Shown here in pieces: positions 1 through 11,872 of a stretch of 64,000 nucleotides of DNA. Position 1 is the first letter of the stretch; each line of letters opens with the position of its first letter. A model generated the notes under the pieces. That model searched no databases. It saw only the letters and a list, made by a program, of their open reading frames with translations, and was not told the origin of the DNA. The DNA is from Narthecium ossifragum. Lineage: Eukaryota; Streptophyta; Magnoliopsida; Dioscoreales; Nartheciaceae. The position numbers and the translations under genes were made by a program. The DNA is taken from assembly GCA_963920575.1 (NCBI GenBank), contig OY986973.1, positions 6,737,054 to 6,801,053 of the forward strand. Direction: 5' to 3'.

Positions 1-54
1 AGAAGAAACAATCGCAAGTATTTAAACATACCTTAAAATTCTGCTTTGCAAAAT

Positions 55-726
55 TCATGACTCATCAATGAAATGAGCGGCAACTGCTATAAAGCCTTTC
101 ATAGTATGGTTTGAAGTCCACATGTCAGAGGTAATGGCAACTCTACTAGTGAGGTTTTCCAACAACTTGTATGTCATTTCTTTCTCACATTCATAAATTT
201 TTAGAATATCACTCTTCACTGTATTTCTTGAAACTTGCTTGAACAAAGGTTGGATGGCATTAACAAATCTTCTAAAACCTTTATGCTCAACTATGGAGAG
301 AGGATATTCATGCTCAATGATCATAACAGCAAGCTCATGCCGTGTGGCATCTTGATCAAAAACAAAAGTGTGATACTCTATTTGTTCACTTCTTTTCTGA
401 TTAGCTTGCAAAATTTGTTGCCTTATATCCACCCTCTTAAGCTTTTTACACCTCCCCAAGTGTTCATGCAAACCTTTTGTTCCATTCTTACTTGATGCTT
501 TGAGTTTTATCTTACATGTCTTACAAATAGCAAAGTCCTTCCCATCTATCTTAACTTTCTCAAAATCATTCCAAACCACGGATGTCAATTTTCTCTTTTT
601 TGCTGACTCATGAGTTGAATTTGAAGCACTTGGATTTGAAACAGGAGATGGATATGAAAGAGGACATGGGTTAGAAGTAGGAGTTGGACTTGGACCAGAG
701 CTATGATCTTCTCCTTGATCAGACAT
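55..726 (-). pseudogene. hAT-family transposase with BED zinc finger, N-terminal part, broken
   Basis: The reading frame encodes 223 residues starting at an ATG at 726. After a Ser/Pro-rich leader comes a BED-type zinc finger at about residues 45-95: a CKTC pair followed by a LHEHLGRC-like His/Cys cluster. The start of a RICESLEEPER/DAYSLEEPER-like hAT core follows, with SDMWTSNHTMKGF-type sequence where the first catalytic Asp region lies in this family. Such proteins cut and paste hAT DNA. The frame ends at a TGA at 55-57, where related proteins usually have Trp; coding-like sequence continues for a few codons to a GT splice-donor-like site near position 30. I read this as a premature stop in a decayed gene. 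The catalytic C-terminal half lies outside the window. Confidence 0.75.
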
Positions 727-1593
727 AATTCAGCCTATTTTAGAATGAAAAGATACATATTCAGTAATTTAAAATAAAATAAAATATTATAAAATCAAAA
801 CTCCAACTCAATAATGTCATTCAAAATAAATGAATCTTGACGGTATTAACCCTAATATTTATCAGCAAGTGTACATGAAAGTTGTGGCCCACATAAGATA
901 CTATAGATGAAAGGAGAATAACACAAAAAAAGAGCTCATGTTGGGTGGCAGCAACACCTAAAGAAAGAAGAGGACGTCTAAAATAAGCAAATATACATGA
1001 ATGTTGTGCCCACGTTATTATTGAATATAGAGGGATTGGAGAATAGGATAAAAAAATAAAGAGTTATAGATGTTAGTGACAAGCATGATTGAAGGGAGGA
1101 TATCTTGGATAATAGCACGATACTCTATATATATATGGTCCTAAATATGTAAACAAAGGAAGAGGTTTTGATGTCACATGGATGGCTGCAAAGGATGATT
1201 CGTTCCTCGGGTTGGTGTGGAATATGAAAGGATGCTACTGTAGATATGCAAGTGCATACTTGAGAGTTGAGAATGGTGTCTTAATCCGTACCTATGCATC
1301 ATTAGTAATTTAGTATTGACCTCGTGGTAGCTGCTCTAGTAAAACCACCTGAAGGCTGGAATGGGTGATTGGGGGTGGCAGCAACCCCTATCCGTGGCAG
1401 ACCGGCGGCGGTGATGGACCTGATGGTGGGATGGGTAGATGGGTGAGAGAATAATCTAGGAGATGATAGATGTAGATTAAAAATTTAGGGTATAAAGATG
1501 TATTAAATGAAGTAGGTGGCTGATTTGGTTAAGACTTTTTAGGAAAATAAATTATAGTGGGGTAATATATTACTATATTAATTATTATAAATA

Positions 1594-1772
1594 TCTAATC
1601 GGGACGGGGGTGTCCTTCCCTGACCCCGACCCCGCCCCGACCCGACCCCGATTGGGGTTTTACACATGTCCCCCAAACCCGATTCTGAACCCGTTTAGGG
1701 TCCCCCGACCCCGCCCCATTAGAGACGGGGTGGGGCGGGACCCCGTTGGGGCGAGGCAAATTGGCATCCCTA
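1594..1772 (-). repeat. GC-rich subterminal region and terminal repeat of the hAT element
   Basis: This is about 180 bp of C/G-rich sequence with repeated GGGGTCGGGG-like runs, ending in the terminal TAGGGATG motif. Read on the minus strand it aligns almost base for base with 9912-10085, sharing the GGGGGACATGTGTAAAACCC segment. Repeated G-rich subterminal motifs are typical transposase-binding regions in hAT elements; that role here is inference. Confidence 0.55.
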
Positions 1773-1831
1773 GTTGAGAGGGTGTATCAGCCACGCATAT
1801 AGCATTGCCTCATAAATGTGAGCTTAAGCTA

Positions 1832-4022
1832 TCATCCTCCAAAGATAAAAAGAAAAGTGTCAATAGTGAGAAATAAATTAACAATCATAGAATGATCTAG
1901 TAGAGTAGTATTTACCTTATTTGAATTAATAGGTTTCTTGTTTTTTGCTCGGCAAATCTCACGTGAAGGCTTCATTCTCCTCTCCCCCTTCCGACCTTCC
2001 ATCTTCTTCAATCCTTTCATATTTTCTATTCGATTCTTAATATTTTCTTCAACTATTGCATCTATTGCAACTTCCTTTTCCATAGTAAACTCTTCAAGTT
2101 TCTTACTACATTCATTCACCTTCATCTCCATACAAGCACAAGAATGTTTGTTCACTGAAGCCTATATGTCAATCGTGAGAGTTGTGATTTAACTCTTCGG
2201 ACCCAATGCTTAGCATCCTCTTCTAAATTTAGTTTCCTTTCATCTAGCACATAGTGACTCCTTACTGTCTTTGCGAATCTATTCAAGATGCATTTCTCTG
2301 GAATTTTCATAATATTAAGTCGACTAAATACTCCAATAGCATGACAACACAACATTCCTTCAGTTTCAAATTTCATGCAATTACAAGTTACCACATGATT
2401 GCGAGGATCACAAACGACCTTATATTCATTTTCCTCAAGCTCATGTAGAGCAATAACATATTCATGAGTTTCTTTACTCTCATCTTTAATTATAGCCAAA
2501 TCAGCAAGGCCATACTCAATTTTAAAAAGATCAAATAGCTTAGGGGTATATCTTTGTGATGCTTGCTTTAGTAGTGGGGACTTAGAAAAACCCAAGGTAC
2601 TATTTGCCTCATTTTGAATTCAACCTCCAATTCATTGTTTCTCTTTTGCTCCACTGCCCTGTCAAAGTGTGTTTTTAGTCACTAATATTCATATCACTTT
2701 TCAGGTGACTTTTCAATTCACTATTGAAACTTTCACTCATATGCGTCATTCGAATTCCCAATGTAGAGGCTTTTTTCATATAAGCCCTAGCCTATTTCTC
2801 CTTTCGGCCATATATACGAGTCAACCAATTTTTCTCCTTGAGGTTGTACATCTCCAGTAGTTTTTTGCCATTCATTCTCAAACTCATCTTCATCCGCATA
2901 CTCAAACATATAACTATTGAAGTCTTTCAAAAATGGAGAATTATTCTCCATTGTACAACTCAAATGCTTCATGCTATTCTGATTGATGTGCCAAGTACAT
3001 AAGCCGTGGGATACCTCTGGTCAAACTGTCTCTAAAGCACTTGTCATTACAGCATCTTGATCAGTGAAGATAGTGCGAGACTTCTTGCTGCCATGTGCAT
3101 TAACAAAAGTGTCAAAGAGCCATATAAATGATTATGCAGTCTCATCATATAAAAGAGCAAACCAAAAGATCACTATTTGTCTATGATGGTTAAAACCAAT
3201 AAATACATCTAATGGCTGGAACTCTTTATTAGTGTCAAAAGTAGTATCAAAAGTCATTACGTCGTCAAAAGCAACATAATCAGTAATCATCTTAGCATTG
3301 GGCCAAAATATGTTAGTGACTAAGTCTTCACTATCAAACTGTAGAGCATAATAAAACTTAGAATCAGCTATATTTTGTTTCTGAAAATATGTCACAATGC
3401 TTCCAAGCTCTCCATGAATCATATCTCTTTTCCTCAATCTTAGATATGTTTTCTTATCCTCAATAACAAACCCAAGCTTAGCCCTTCCACCAGCTTCCCT
3501 GCTCATTAACTCTTGTGTTGCTTTCAGAGTTATCCCTGAGTCACAAGCCAAATCAATTGCTATGGCATGAGCTCTAATAAGCTCTCTATGCGACCTTAGT
3601 ATATGGGTATTTTCGGAAATCTTTAACTCATGATTATGAGTATGTAGAAATTCCTTAACAATATATTTTGTACTCTCTTTGTCGAGAAACATGTTCAGAC
3701 TCATTTTGCAACCGGTTCTCACATCTAATAAGCGGTGAATCATATCGACAACCTTTTCATTTGTTCTCTTAAAACCTTCCTTGTAGCCCACGAATACTGC
3801 ATTAGTCACAACTCCAATTTTTATGTTCTCATTATCGTAACCTTTTCTCACACCAAAACCCATTTTTTCTCTGTACGCTTTCCAAAATCCAAATGCGTCA
3901 TGTAATGTGTCAAAGTGTTGACCAATTTTAGGCACATGAGCTTGCTCCTCATCTATTATCAAAGGACTATTCTCAAGATTATCATTTGTGCTATCCATAT
4001 TTAGAGTTCCTATCAAAATCAT
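1832..4022 (-). pseudogene. FAR1/FHY3-like (MULE transposase-derived) protein, disrupted
   Basis: Several minus-strand reading frames line up as one FAR1-related protein. From 4022 down to 3132 lie an N-terminal acidic segment, a FAR1 DNA-binding domain (with a Cys and the HTHNHEL zinc-binding end), and the start of the MULE transposase core. A stop at about 3132 is followed by core-like sequence from about 3130 to 2790, including the FTDQDAVM motif and CTWHI. The segment 2595-2152 holds the SWIM zinc finger (CNC, eight residues, then C and H around residues 75-90) and a basic end. A frameshift or splice near 2152 leads to a coiled-coil tail rich in Glu/Lys (2155-1832). FAR1/FHY3 proteins are transcription factors domesticated from Mutator-like transposases. 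Internal stops and frame changes argue that this copy is dead; whether it is a MULE or a gene relic is unresolved. Confidence 0.75.
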
Positions 4023-4291
4023 ATAAGAGTTGAATTAAAAGGAGTCTTATACATTGCATATAAAGCTGAACTAAACATAAATGTTTCTAGTCTTGTCATC
4101 CAATGCTAGGGCTTTGGAGATCGAGAGAAGCAGAATAATCGTGTAATAGTGCTGCGAGTGAACTTGGATGCAACCAATTTTGCCATGTATGGTTTGATGT
4201 GATCTTGGCATATATGGAGACATCCAACGTAAGGAAGGGAGCAGTATAGTTAAATTGTTCGTTCTATTGACAAAATAGGGTTGCGCATTAA

Positions 4292-5197
4292 TGTCATGTT
4301 TGTTTGCACTATTCATCCAGGAACCAGAAAGAGAATTCCTTAAAACAAGGAATTCAAGGTATATTATTGCAGCCTCCATTTATGAACCAGAATTGAAGTT
4401 CATGCGTTTGAATGAACTCAGAATTTCTGAATTTGATATGGGAATCCACCTCAAACGCAGAAACTCTCATATTCATGGAATGTACATGAATACCCTTAAT
4501 CTTTCTTTGATTAAATTGATCAAACGGCCATGAGCAATCTTAAAAATATTACCTAACCTAAAACCCTATTCTCCATGTAACGTGGCCCGCAATGTTCCCC
4601 TCAACGACTGTCGATCTTCCCAGCCATCACCTCCTTGTCGATCTTCCACTCCGGTCGCGATCACCGCCAGCAAAATCGAATCCAAGACCAAGCTTTCGGA
4701 CTAGGATTAGCCATCAGCAATTTCTTCCATGTCTTCTTCTTCCATATCTAGGTATTTTTCATCTTATACTTGTTTAACATGTGCTTCTTTGTTGGGTTTT
4801 GAGTGTTTGTAAAATGCCAAGTGAAGCTGGTGTTGGTTTTTTATGCAAATTCTTCAAGAATATGAGAATTTCAAGTCATCAATTTCTAGGACTATGTAGA
4901 ATCTTGATGAGACGTATACATCTGGTATGGGTTGAAGTTATAGGGTCAAATAATAATCTTATTTGTTTCTCTCATTATTAATAACCTTTTATCCAAATAA
5001 GCCAAGGTAATGCAAATATATTCATAAATCTATGCTATTAGAGTAAGGGGTATTTTGGTCTTTAATTTATATTCTCATTCCAGTTCTTTAATGCACCAAA
5101 CAACTACAATTCCTTTCTTTTTCGATTTCAGTTCTCATTTCCAATCCTATTCTCATTCCCATTCCCATTTCAATTCCCATGACAATCAAACATGGCC
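4292..5197. mobile_element. PIF/Harbinger-like MITE (Tourist type)
   Basis: The left end reads TGTCATGTTTGTTTG and the right end, reverse-complemented, reads GGCCATGTTTGATTG. The 906-bp segment is flanked on both sides by TAA (4289-4291 and 5198-5200), the 3-bp target duplication expected for PIF/Harbinger elements. Repeated ATTCCCATTCC-type motifs near the right end and GGAATTC-type motifs near the left end are typical of Tourist MITEs. No transposase is present. The inner part (about 4540-4990) has no recognisable gene and could be a later insertion. Confidence 0.5.
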
Positions 5198-5200
5198 TAA

Positions 5201-7509
5201 ATGAAATGGGGGACCACATAACATAGCCTACGTGGCTCTATTCCTCCATCTGACGGCTGCAATATGTCCGGTACCCACCCCGAATCCAAGGTTGATGTAT
5301 GTATATATGACTAAGATATAGATATAACTAAGATTACACCGACTAATAAGTGATGTTATTATTCAAAAAGGGAAGTAAGATATGGGTATAGCTAAGATTA
5401 CACCGATTAAGTAATATGCACGGTTATTATAATCGCAACTCTCTGATGATGTATTTATGGCCTTCAGGTTATTTATTTTATAGACCGACGCCGGGATGGT
5501 CAAAGTCAAATGGTTATATGATTCGATTTATTTTCCTTTCTTTGCGGTCAATATTGCATATGTACTCCACTCAAATCTTTTGATATTATAAAATAACTCT
5601 TGAAACCTGTCGAATTGCAAAACTAACCCCATTTTCTTTTATTACACCATAAAAATGCTCTCCGGTCGACTTTTGTATAATTAAGCTAACTCAACCGTGG
5701 TAGAAGGCTAACTAGGACAGCAAAATTACTTAAATGTTCATAGGTGTCTATGTGTTAGTTGTGACGTTAACTGATTTATGTCACGTTGGATGGTTCTACG
5801 GTGGCATGAACTAATCTACGCGACATGGCTTGGGCGTCTTTATGTTCCACCCCTTTTTTTCTCATGTCTTATCCTAGAGAAATATTTGGTGGGAGCTTAA
5901 GACCATGTCAGTCTGTGTCAGGTTCCACTCAAGGGGCATTTGGATGCCCGGCGCAGAATGGAACCCGAGTAAGCGAAGGCGTGGAAGTGGAATTGATTGA
6001 ACAGCGGCGCTTGCTCAAATTTGAGCCGACGCTGAAATTCCAAAAAATTGGATTCACGGTTCCCCCACCTCCAGTTCGGGTCATTCCATCGGTTCTGGGC
6101 CATCCGATAAATTTTGAGTGTTGAACGATGACAGGTGGTTTAGCTGGCTACAGATTGAATACAGTCGCTCGGGTTACGAATTGCCGGATGCCGTAGGGAG
6201 GGGTTGAGGATCAGATATTCAGATTGCAGATGTGGTTGCACAGCGGCACAGGGGATCTGCATTGTGGATGCAACCTTAGCGAGTTGGGAGTTGTCCTTTG
6301 GAGGCCTTTTCTGGATGAAATGAGAGCCCAGTGGGCTTCATGCCGTTGTACCCTAAACCTAGTGGTAGTAATAAGATTCTAAATAAGCTCCTACTACTGA
6401 AGCCAGTGTCAACTTGAGAAACATAAACAGTAAAGAAAAATGAGTACTCTCGTATCATCGTCAGATACGCGACGGCCTTTTTATAACCCAAATGTATGGC
6501 ATGCTACATTGTCGATAGAGAAAATTGGGGATCTATGTCAGGATGAATCATATGTAATTGTTGGATGTTAACTCTTCATACCTAAAAGTATTATCTTGAA
6601 GCAGCTCTTGAATAATATGAGAAACAATAATAATGTTGGATAGTAAATGCATGGCATGCCCCAGATTTCTCTGTTCAAAATGATCAGCCAACTAACATTT
6701 CCTGTAAAAAGATCAGGATGCTTAACTATCACAATGTCAGTAATGGTGAATAGCTTATGGCATGTTTTGAGTCTGTAATGATTCTGTACATACCGAGATA
6801 AGTCAATATTAGGACGGACAAAGCAGCGAGATGGTGTAGATTGGAGGACATCGATTTTGGCTGGCATATCGATGAGGGCTCCATGCCCTTACTCGAGTGC
6901 TATAAATAAAATCCCAATCCTAGGACTCATCTCATAAATAAATAACTATCACAATGTCAGTTATCTTTATTTTGAATTTACAAAATAGCCCCAAGAACTG
7001 CAGTTGGCAAAGTTTAGATAAGTGAAATAATTCAATCATTAGGCCACCATCTATGACATAGGAATTATGACATCTTTATAGAAAAAAAAGTCCTAAGAGA
7101 TTGATCAGGTTCTTACAAGTGAACAGAACTAATACGCCAAGCCCTATTCGCATGATATGAAAGTTTTCGACACAAGATGATTCCACTGGATTAAATGGAC
7201 TGCATTCAGAAGAACATAATGATAATGAAGCTGAGCTATTTATAAAACCGACAACAGAGAAGAATAAAGGAAGTCAAGCTCCCACACAAAGAGAATTTGT
7301 AATACTCGTGAATACAATTTGCAATGAAGAAATGCAACCAACAATTCTTCACACGCTGGATCAAGCAAAATCATGCCCAAGTAATTCTCTGCAAAATTTA
7401 CAGAATGAACTAAATTCAAGCAAACAACTTTTTGGTTAAAACATTCCAACATTCTCCAGATGCAAGGAAAATATAAAAAAACCTAGTAAATTGAAGACCC
7501 CAATATGCA
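5201..7509. other. Intergenic region downstream of the DUF1365 gene
   Basis: No convincing gene is visible. A short imperfect duplication sits at about 5311-5440, where a taactaagattacaccga-like segment recurs about 70 bp apart. The segment 5930-6125 contains a short GC-balanced open stretch with no recognisable protein. The 3' untranslated region of the minus-strand DUF1365 gene must lie just below 7510, but I cannot fix its poly(A) site. Confidence 0.4.
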
Positions 7510-9495
7510 TTATGACCATGGCCATTCGGCGTCTTTCCAAATACACCATCGACTTCGGTTGTCTCCATCTGTTATTTGATCTGGATGACTGGCTTTGCAC
7601 TGTCCATCTTTGATAGAGCAGTGCAATAGCTGATCACGCTTCAGAGCGTCCTCTCTGTACGCTGAGTTCAAATACCTTGGATGGTCTTGAACGGCAACTC
7701 CTTTCCGCCACAACAAGAGGGCCTAGCAAGACAAAAATGAAATTAGGCTATTTCAACATACTCTATTCACAGTGGAGATAGTGTAAAGAAAGCATGTGAC
7801 CATGGTTAATGAACTCAAGACACTCCAGATTGCAGAGGCATAACTTAAAACGTTAAGAGTAGCGATGCCCTGATATATGAACATAGTTTAAATAGTTCTA
7901 CATTCTAAGCACAAGCATAAATATAGATGCTTAAAAAGCTCGATGAACAGCATGTTGGAAATATGCACACATCCTAACCTGTACAGCATCATGATATCAT
8001 CACATCTTTGTTAATTTCATAATCACAATGTCCTAGAAAGGATTTAGTCTCTGTCATTAGCAACAGAAAAAACTTATGCTTTGATGAAGTCAGAAAAAAA
8101 CTTATGGTACTCTCAAGCCCCTCATGCTCTGATGAAGTCAGAAAAAAAACTTATGGCAGCACATTTCGCTGATATCTTTATTCTCTGCTAAGAATTCAGC
8201 TCATAATTAACAAGCACTCATAGAACGCCACAGAGTAATCTAGGCTACACTGACAAACCTTATTCAATGCTTCAAATCATTGATGGTAACTCATATTTAG
8301 AAATGCTCAATACCCAACAAAAGAAAGTAGAACACATTAGCAGCAAAAAAAAGCCTTGATCTGACTTCCAATATACCTGCCAATAAATCCAAATTGCGAC
8401 CTTATGGGGCATCAGCCAAAAGAACATTTCCAGAGAAACTGGATTTGATGATGAATCTAATCTTCGCGCACGTAAAGTCGCAGTAAAGTAATCTCCGAGG
8501 GTTGGATGTTGAACTGTAATCGCAAGATAAAGATCCTCTCCTGGTTCATTAGCATGTAGACGCCAATTTCCCAGCATGTCCTGCAGTTAGCAATATTCAA
8601 TGTGGGAAGGAGATCAAAAGAGATTTATACAAACAACATCAAGCAGAAAAAAGTACCAGGGTCAAAATGGGAGCTTTCACTTTTTAACTTTGATTACCAA
8701 CTAAGACTACTAGATCTTTTTAACTTTGATTACCAACTAATATCATTTTAAAAAAATTTCCTTTTACATAACGTTACAGAAAGCATACCATGAACGGGCT
8801 AACGTGCAGGGGTTTGGCTACCACATCAGCACCCGGGCTAAACACGAAGAACACCTTCTCTCCCCACGGCGTGTTCGTCACCTGCAATTCCCAAACCAAG
8901 CACTCAAAACCCCAAATCCAAAATCTCTAATTTTTAGCACATTCTTGAGTACCAAATACCAATCAATCATCAGAACAATGAGTTCATACCTCCGCGATGC
9001 ACATCTTAAGCTGAGGGGAAGAAGCAGCGGCTTCTCCTTCTCGTTCCACATCATAGCAGTAGTAAACGCTCAGTGGATTCTGCTCGTATCCCACGCTCGC
9101 CGGTATCGTCAACAGCAAACTAACAATCCCCGGTGAAATTAACACAATCGTCACACTTGTAACCCTATATTTGAAGAAGTAGCTAGAATTGATAATTACA
9201 CTGGGCCGTTGGTGGCGGCTACCTCTCGAGCTCGGGGGGCGGAGAGGCGTGCCGGTTGAGGGCCGCGGTCGAGGTCGAAGACGGCGTAGCGGACCGGGTA
9301 CTCGAACTCGTGCGGCACGGGACGCCGCCGCACGTGCCGCACGCGCCCCTCGTAGAGGCGCGCGGCGGGGGTGGTCTCGCGTTCGGAAGGGGCCAGGCGG
9401 AGGAAGGATCGGACGGCGAGGAGGAGGGAGAGGAGGGACGATCGGACGAGCGTCGAGGCGGCGAAGAGGAGGAGGTGCAAAGCCTCCATCGCCAT
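7510..9495 (-). CDS. DUF1365 family protein, five exons
   Basis: Five minus-strand exons join cleanly with GT..AG introns: 9495-9200, 9119-8990, 8881-8789, 8580-8377 and 7722-7510. Phases agree at every junction and give a 311-residue protein. Residues about 4-32 form a strongly hydrophobic leader, probably a signal anchor. The conserved family signatures follow: HEFEYPVRYAVFDLD (exon 1), TIPASVGYEQNPLSVYYCYD (exon 2), PWGEKVFFVFSPG (exon 3), and MPHKVAIWIYWQ running into the HPRYLNSAYREDAL segment (exons 4-5). The biochemical function of DUF1365 proteins is unknown. Exon 1 is very GC-rich. A second ATG two codons downstream could also serve as start. The gene looks intact, although the 654-bp last intron and the repeat-rich flanks are notable. 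Confidence 0.9.
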
Positions 9496-9911
9496 TTGCC
9501 GGCCGCCTTGGGGTTATCTTCTTCTCCGCCTCTACTAATCGAGTAGGAGAAGAGAAGAGATGGCTGGTGGTCTTCTTACGGGGATTTCGTATGGCGGAGA
9601 AGATTCCAACGGGAATTGGCCGCTTATGTCGGGGAATAGCTATTGTTTATTGTCAAAGGCCCGGCCCATCCTTTACCGTACTTAGGTGTGCCTGTACGGG
9701 GCCGTGCCGGGCTAGCCCATCAACATGATGGGCTCGTGCCGTGGCGTGCTGTCAAAACCTGAGCCCGAGCCCGCGGAGAGCGTGACGTGTCAGGCTCAAC
9801 CCACTGGCTTGCTAAAAGCCCACAAATGCCTTGGGCCTCTCACTGTCTTGTTAGCCCAGGAGGCCCAGTTGCCCAACCGCCCAACGCCCAAGAGTTTGGA
9901 AGCCTTACAAT

Positions 9912-10430
9912 TAGGGATGACAATTTGCCCTGCCCCGACGGGTCTCACCCCACCCCGTCCCTAATGGAGCGGGTTCGGGGAACTCTAGATGGATTTGGAA
10001 TCGGGCTTGGGGGACATGTGTAAAACCCCGATCGGGGTCGGGGCGGGGTCGGGGAAGGACACCCTCGTCCCGCCCCGCCCTGATTGTATTATTTGAGACA
10101 ATTTAAGTTTGAATTATTATTTAGGACAATTCTTTTGAGTTGTCATTGATACAATTCATGTTTGGATCATTTCGAAGAGACAAGTTTTGTTTGGATTGCT
10201 TTTTAAGATGATAACTCTTTAGTGTGTTATTAGATATAATGTATTCAATGTGTCAAAAAAATTTGGAGCGGTGTGGGGGCGGGGTTCAGGTTTGCGGGGC
10301 GGGGTCGGGGTCGAGGTGCAGTAACTATCGGGGCAGGGCTGGGTCGGGGTCGAGGTGCAGTAACTATCGGGGCGGGGTCGGGGTTGGGGGAAGGGGGACC
10401 CTGCCCCACCCCGCCCTGTTGCCATCCCTA
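9912..10430. mobile_element. hAT-type MITE, 519 bp, perfect 8-bp target duplication
   Basis: The element begins TAGGGATGACAATTTGCCC and its reverse-complemented right end begins TAGGGATGGCAACAGGGC. It is flanked by perfect direct copies of CTTACAAT (9904-9911 and 10431-10438). Both ends are rich in GGGGTCGGGG-like motifs, and a partly repeated unit around GTGCAGTAACTATCGGGGC occurs twice at 10315-10375. No protein is encoded. The first 170 bp match the end of the hAT element at 1594-1772, so this is most likely a deletion derivative mobilised by that family. Confidence 0.8.
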
Positions 10431-10439
10431 CTTACAATC

Positions 10440-11330
10440 TACTCCAAGTAACTCTTGGATCTTCCACAAGGTTCTTCTTCACACTCGAAGAAGGTTTACA
10501 AAAATTGCAGTTCAAAGGGAATGAGTAAAAACTTGATCTAAAGCTTGTCCAAATGCTCACAAATAATAGCAATTATTCTTGGCAAGTTTACAAACCAAGA
10601 CTACTTATATTTTACTTTCAATCAGTCCAAAAAAGCCATCCAACAACTCCCTGCAACTCTCCAACAGCTCCCTGCAACTCTCCAACATCTCTATTTTTGA
10701 GTATGCGTATGCTGACATGCAACCTTCACATCTTCCGTCATATCGATCGTCACGCTCAAAACATAACTTGGATCATCCATTGCATCAGCCTTTAAGTTTC
10801 GCGGTCGATCTCCGCTTCGATCGTCACATCGACCGTAGCCCTCGGACAACTAAGAGTCCTTCTAGGGTCGATGCATGGATAGACTTTCCCTTGGTTTTGG
10901 GAGCTTGCGGTCGACCTTCGCATTGTCCGTCGGCCTGAAATATTTAAACAAATATTCTCTCCAAATGCAATATTCAAATCTTCAATAAAATGAACTTTTT
11001 GAACTATGGTCGATCCGAGCCTCATCTTTACATGCTCGCGGTCGGTCGACCTTAGCTTCAACTGTTGCATCATCCGTACGCCTCGGACACCAAAAAGGAT
11101 TTCCAGGGTCGATGCATGGATTGACTGCCAGCCAAAATGAGGTGCAACATTCATGCCACCTCGCGGTCGACCTTCACATCGACCGCCGATACATAAACTT
11201 CTAAAAATTGAATTTAAACACTTCAAAATTAAGGGGAATAAATATAAAACCAATATTTTATCATTCTATATAGATTGGCATCAGCGCAATAAGGTTAGAA
11301 TCAATATGTTTCTCTTAACATATTTATAAC
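10440..11330. repeat. Repeat-derived region with GGTCGACC-type motifs
   Basis: No gene is seen. Between about 10740 and 11190 the sequence holds repeated modules of GCGGTCGACCTTCGCAT or TCGATCGTCACATCGACCG type, each followed by a CCTCGGAC-like element and twice by AGGGTCGATGCATGGAT. Similar CGGTCGACCG modules occur in the LTRs at 18165-20195 and 29434-31805, so this is probably a decayed LTR fragment. A segment around 11320-11345, ending in TAACA before CGTTATCAACACG, resembles an LTR end plus leader, but I cannot prove it. Confidence 0.4.
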
Positions 11331-11454
11331 ACGTTATCAACACGATACTCTACCACGTGGGGGAAAGACGTGAATCAGTCAGGTATACCTTACTGAAAAC
11401 TATTTTGCAATTATTGCTTTAATCTTTTATTTTAATCTAGATTATGTAATGCCT

Positions 11455-11765
11455 GAAGCAGATAATCCTTGTACCTAAAGTTTAAGCCATCTTGGTACAT
11501 GAAGTACATACTGCTGTGGTGTCTGAAGCACACAATGTAAATTTATTATACCAGAAGTACAAATATTTTGTTTACCCGAAATACATGCTATTTTGATGCC
11601 CGAAGCACAAACTTCTGTGGTGCTTGAAGCACATAGAGTTCAACTACTAGAAGTACACATTCTCTATACCTAAAGTACCAATCATTTTGATACCTGAAGT
11701 ATACATTACAGTGTTGGTGAAAGTTGTGCCAGAAGAACAAATATCTTCTATTCCCCAAGTATAGA
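11455..11765. repeat. Degenerate array of GAAGTACA/GAAGCACA motifs
   Basis: About a dozen imperfect copies of a CYNGAAGYACA motif occur at roughly 20-35 bp spacing, for example CATGAAGTACA, GTCTGAAGCACA, CCAGAAGTACA, CCCGAAGCACA, GCTTGAAGCACA, CTAGAAGTACA and CCTGAAGTATA. Spacers are short and AT-rich. This is the clearest internal order in an otherwise gene-free stretch and lies 130 bp downstream of a putative LTR end. Its role is unknown. Confidence 0.55.
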
Positions 11766-11872
11766 TAATGATTTTAAATTATTGCTTATTAGTTGCTTCA
11801 ATGCATGATTAATTAGAGCTTGAAGTTTTAATTCTTATGAAGCTTTACATACATTTTAGAGTGAAGAATGAA

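Larger units (their letters stand above)
1..1772 (-). mobile_element. hAT DNA transposon, 5' part, running off the window start
   Basis: The element reads on the minus strand. Its outer end is at 1772, where the reverse complement starts TAGGGATGCCAATTTGCC, and the next 8 bp (gttgagag, 1773-1780) are the expected target-duplication position. The 170-180 bp inside this end are very GC-rich and closely match the first 170 bp of the complete MITE at 9912-10430, which has a perfect 8-bp duplication; that supports a hAT assignment. The BED/hAT transposase starts about 1 kb inside. The other end is outside the window, so the duplication cannot be confirmed. The stretch 760-1590 has no recognisable gene. 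Confidence 0.6.

Noticed and set aside
1260..1780. Target duplication of the first hAT element using the copy GTTGAGAA near 1266
   Set aside because: The sequence next to it is not a terminal repeat, and the transposase lies outside such a short element.
5825..6124. 99-residue open frame
   Set aside because: No recognisable domain, and the opposite strand is equally open.
6568..6867. 99-residue open frame on the minus strand
   Set aside because: No recognisable domain, no splice partners, and it ends in a hydrophobic AT-rich run; chance frame or unidentifiable repeat.
9189..9728. Long GC-rich open frames on the plus strand
   Set aside because: They are antisense to exon 1 of the DUF1365 gene and have only Arg/Gly-rich composition.
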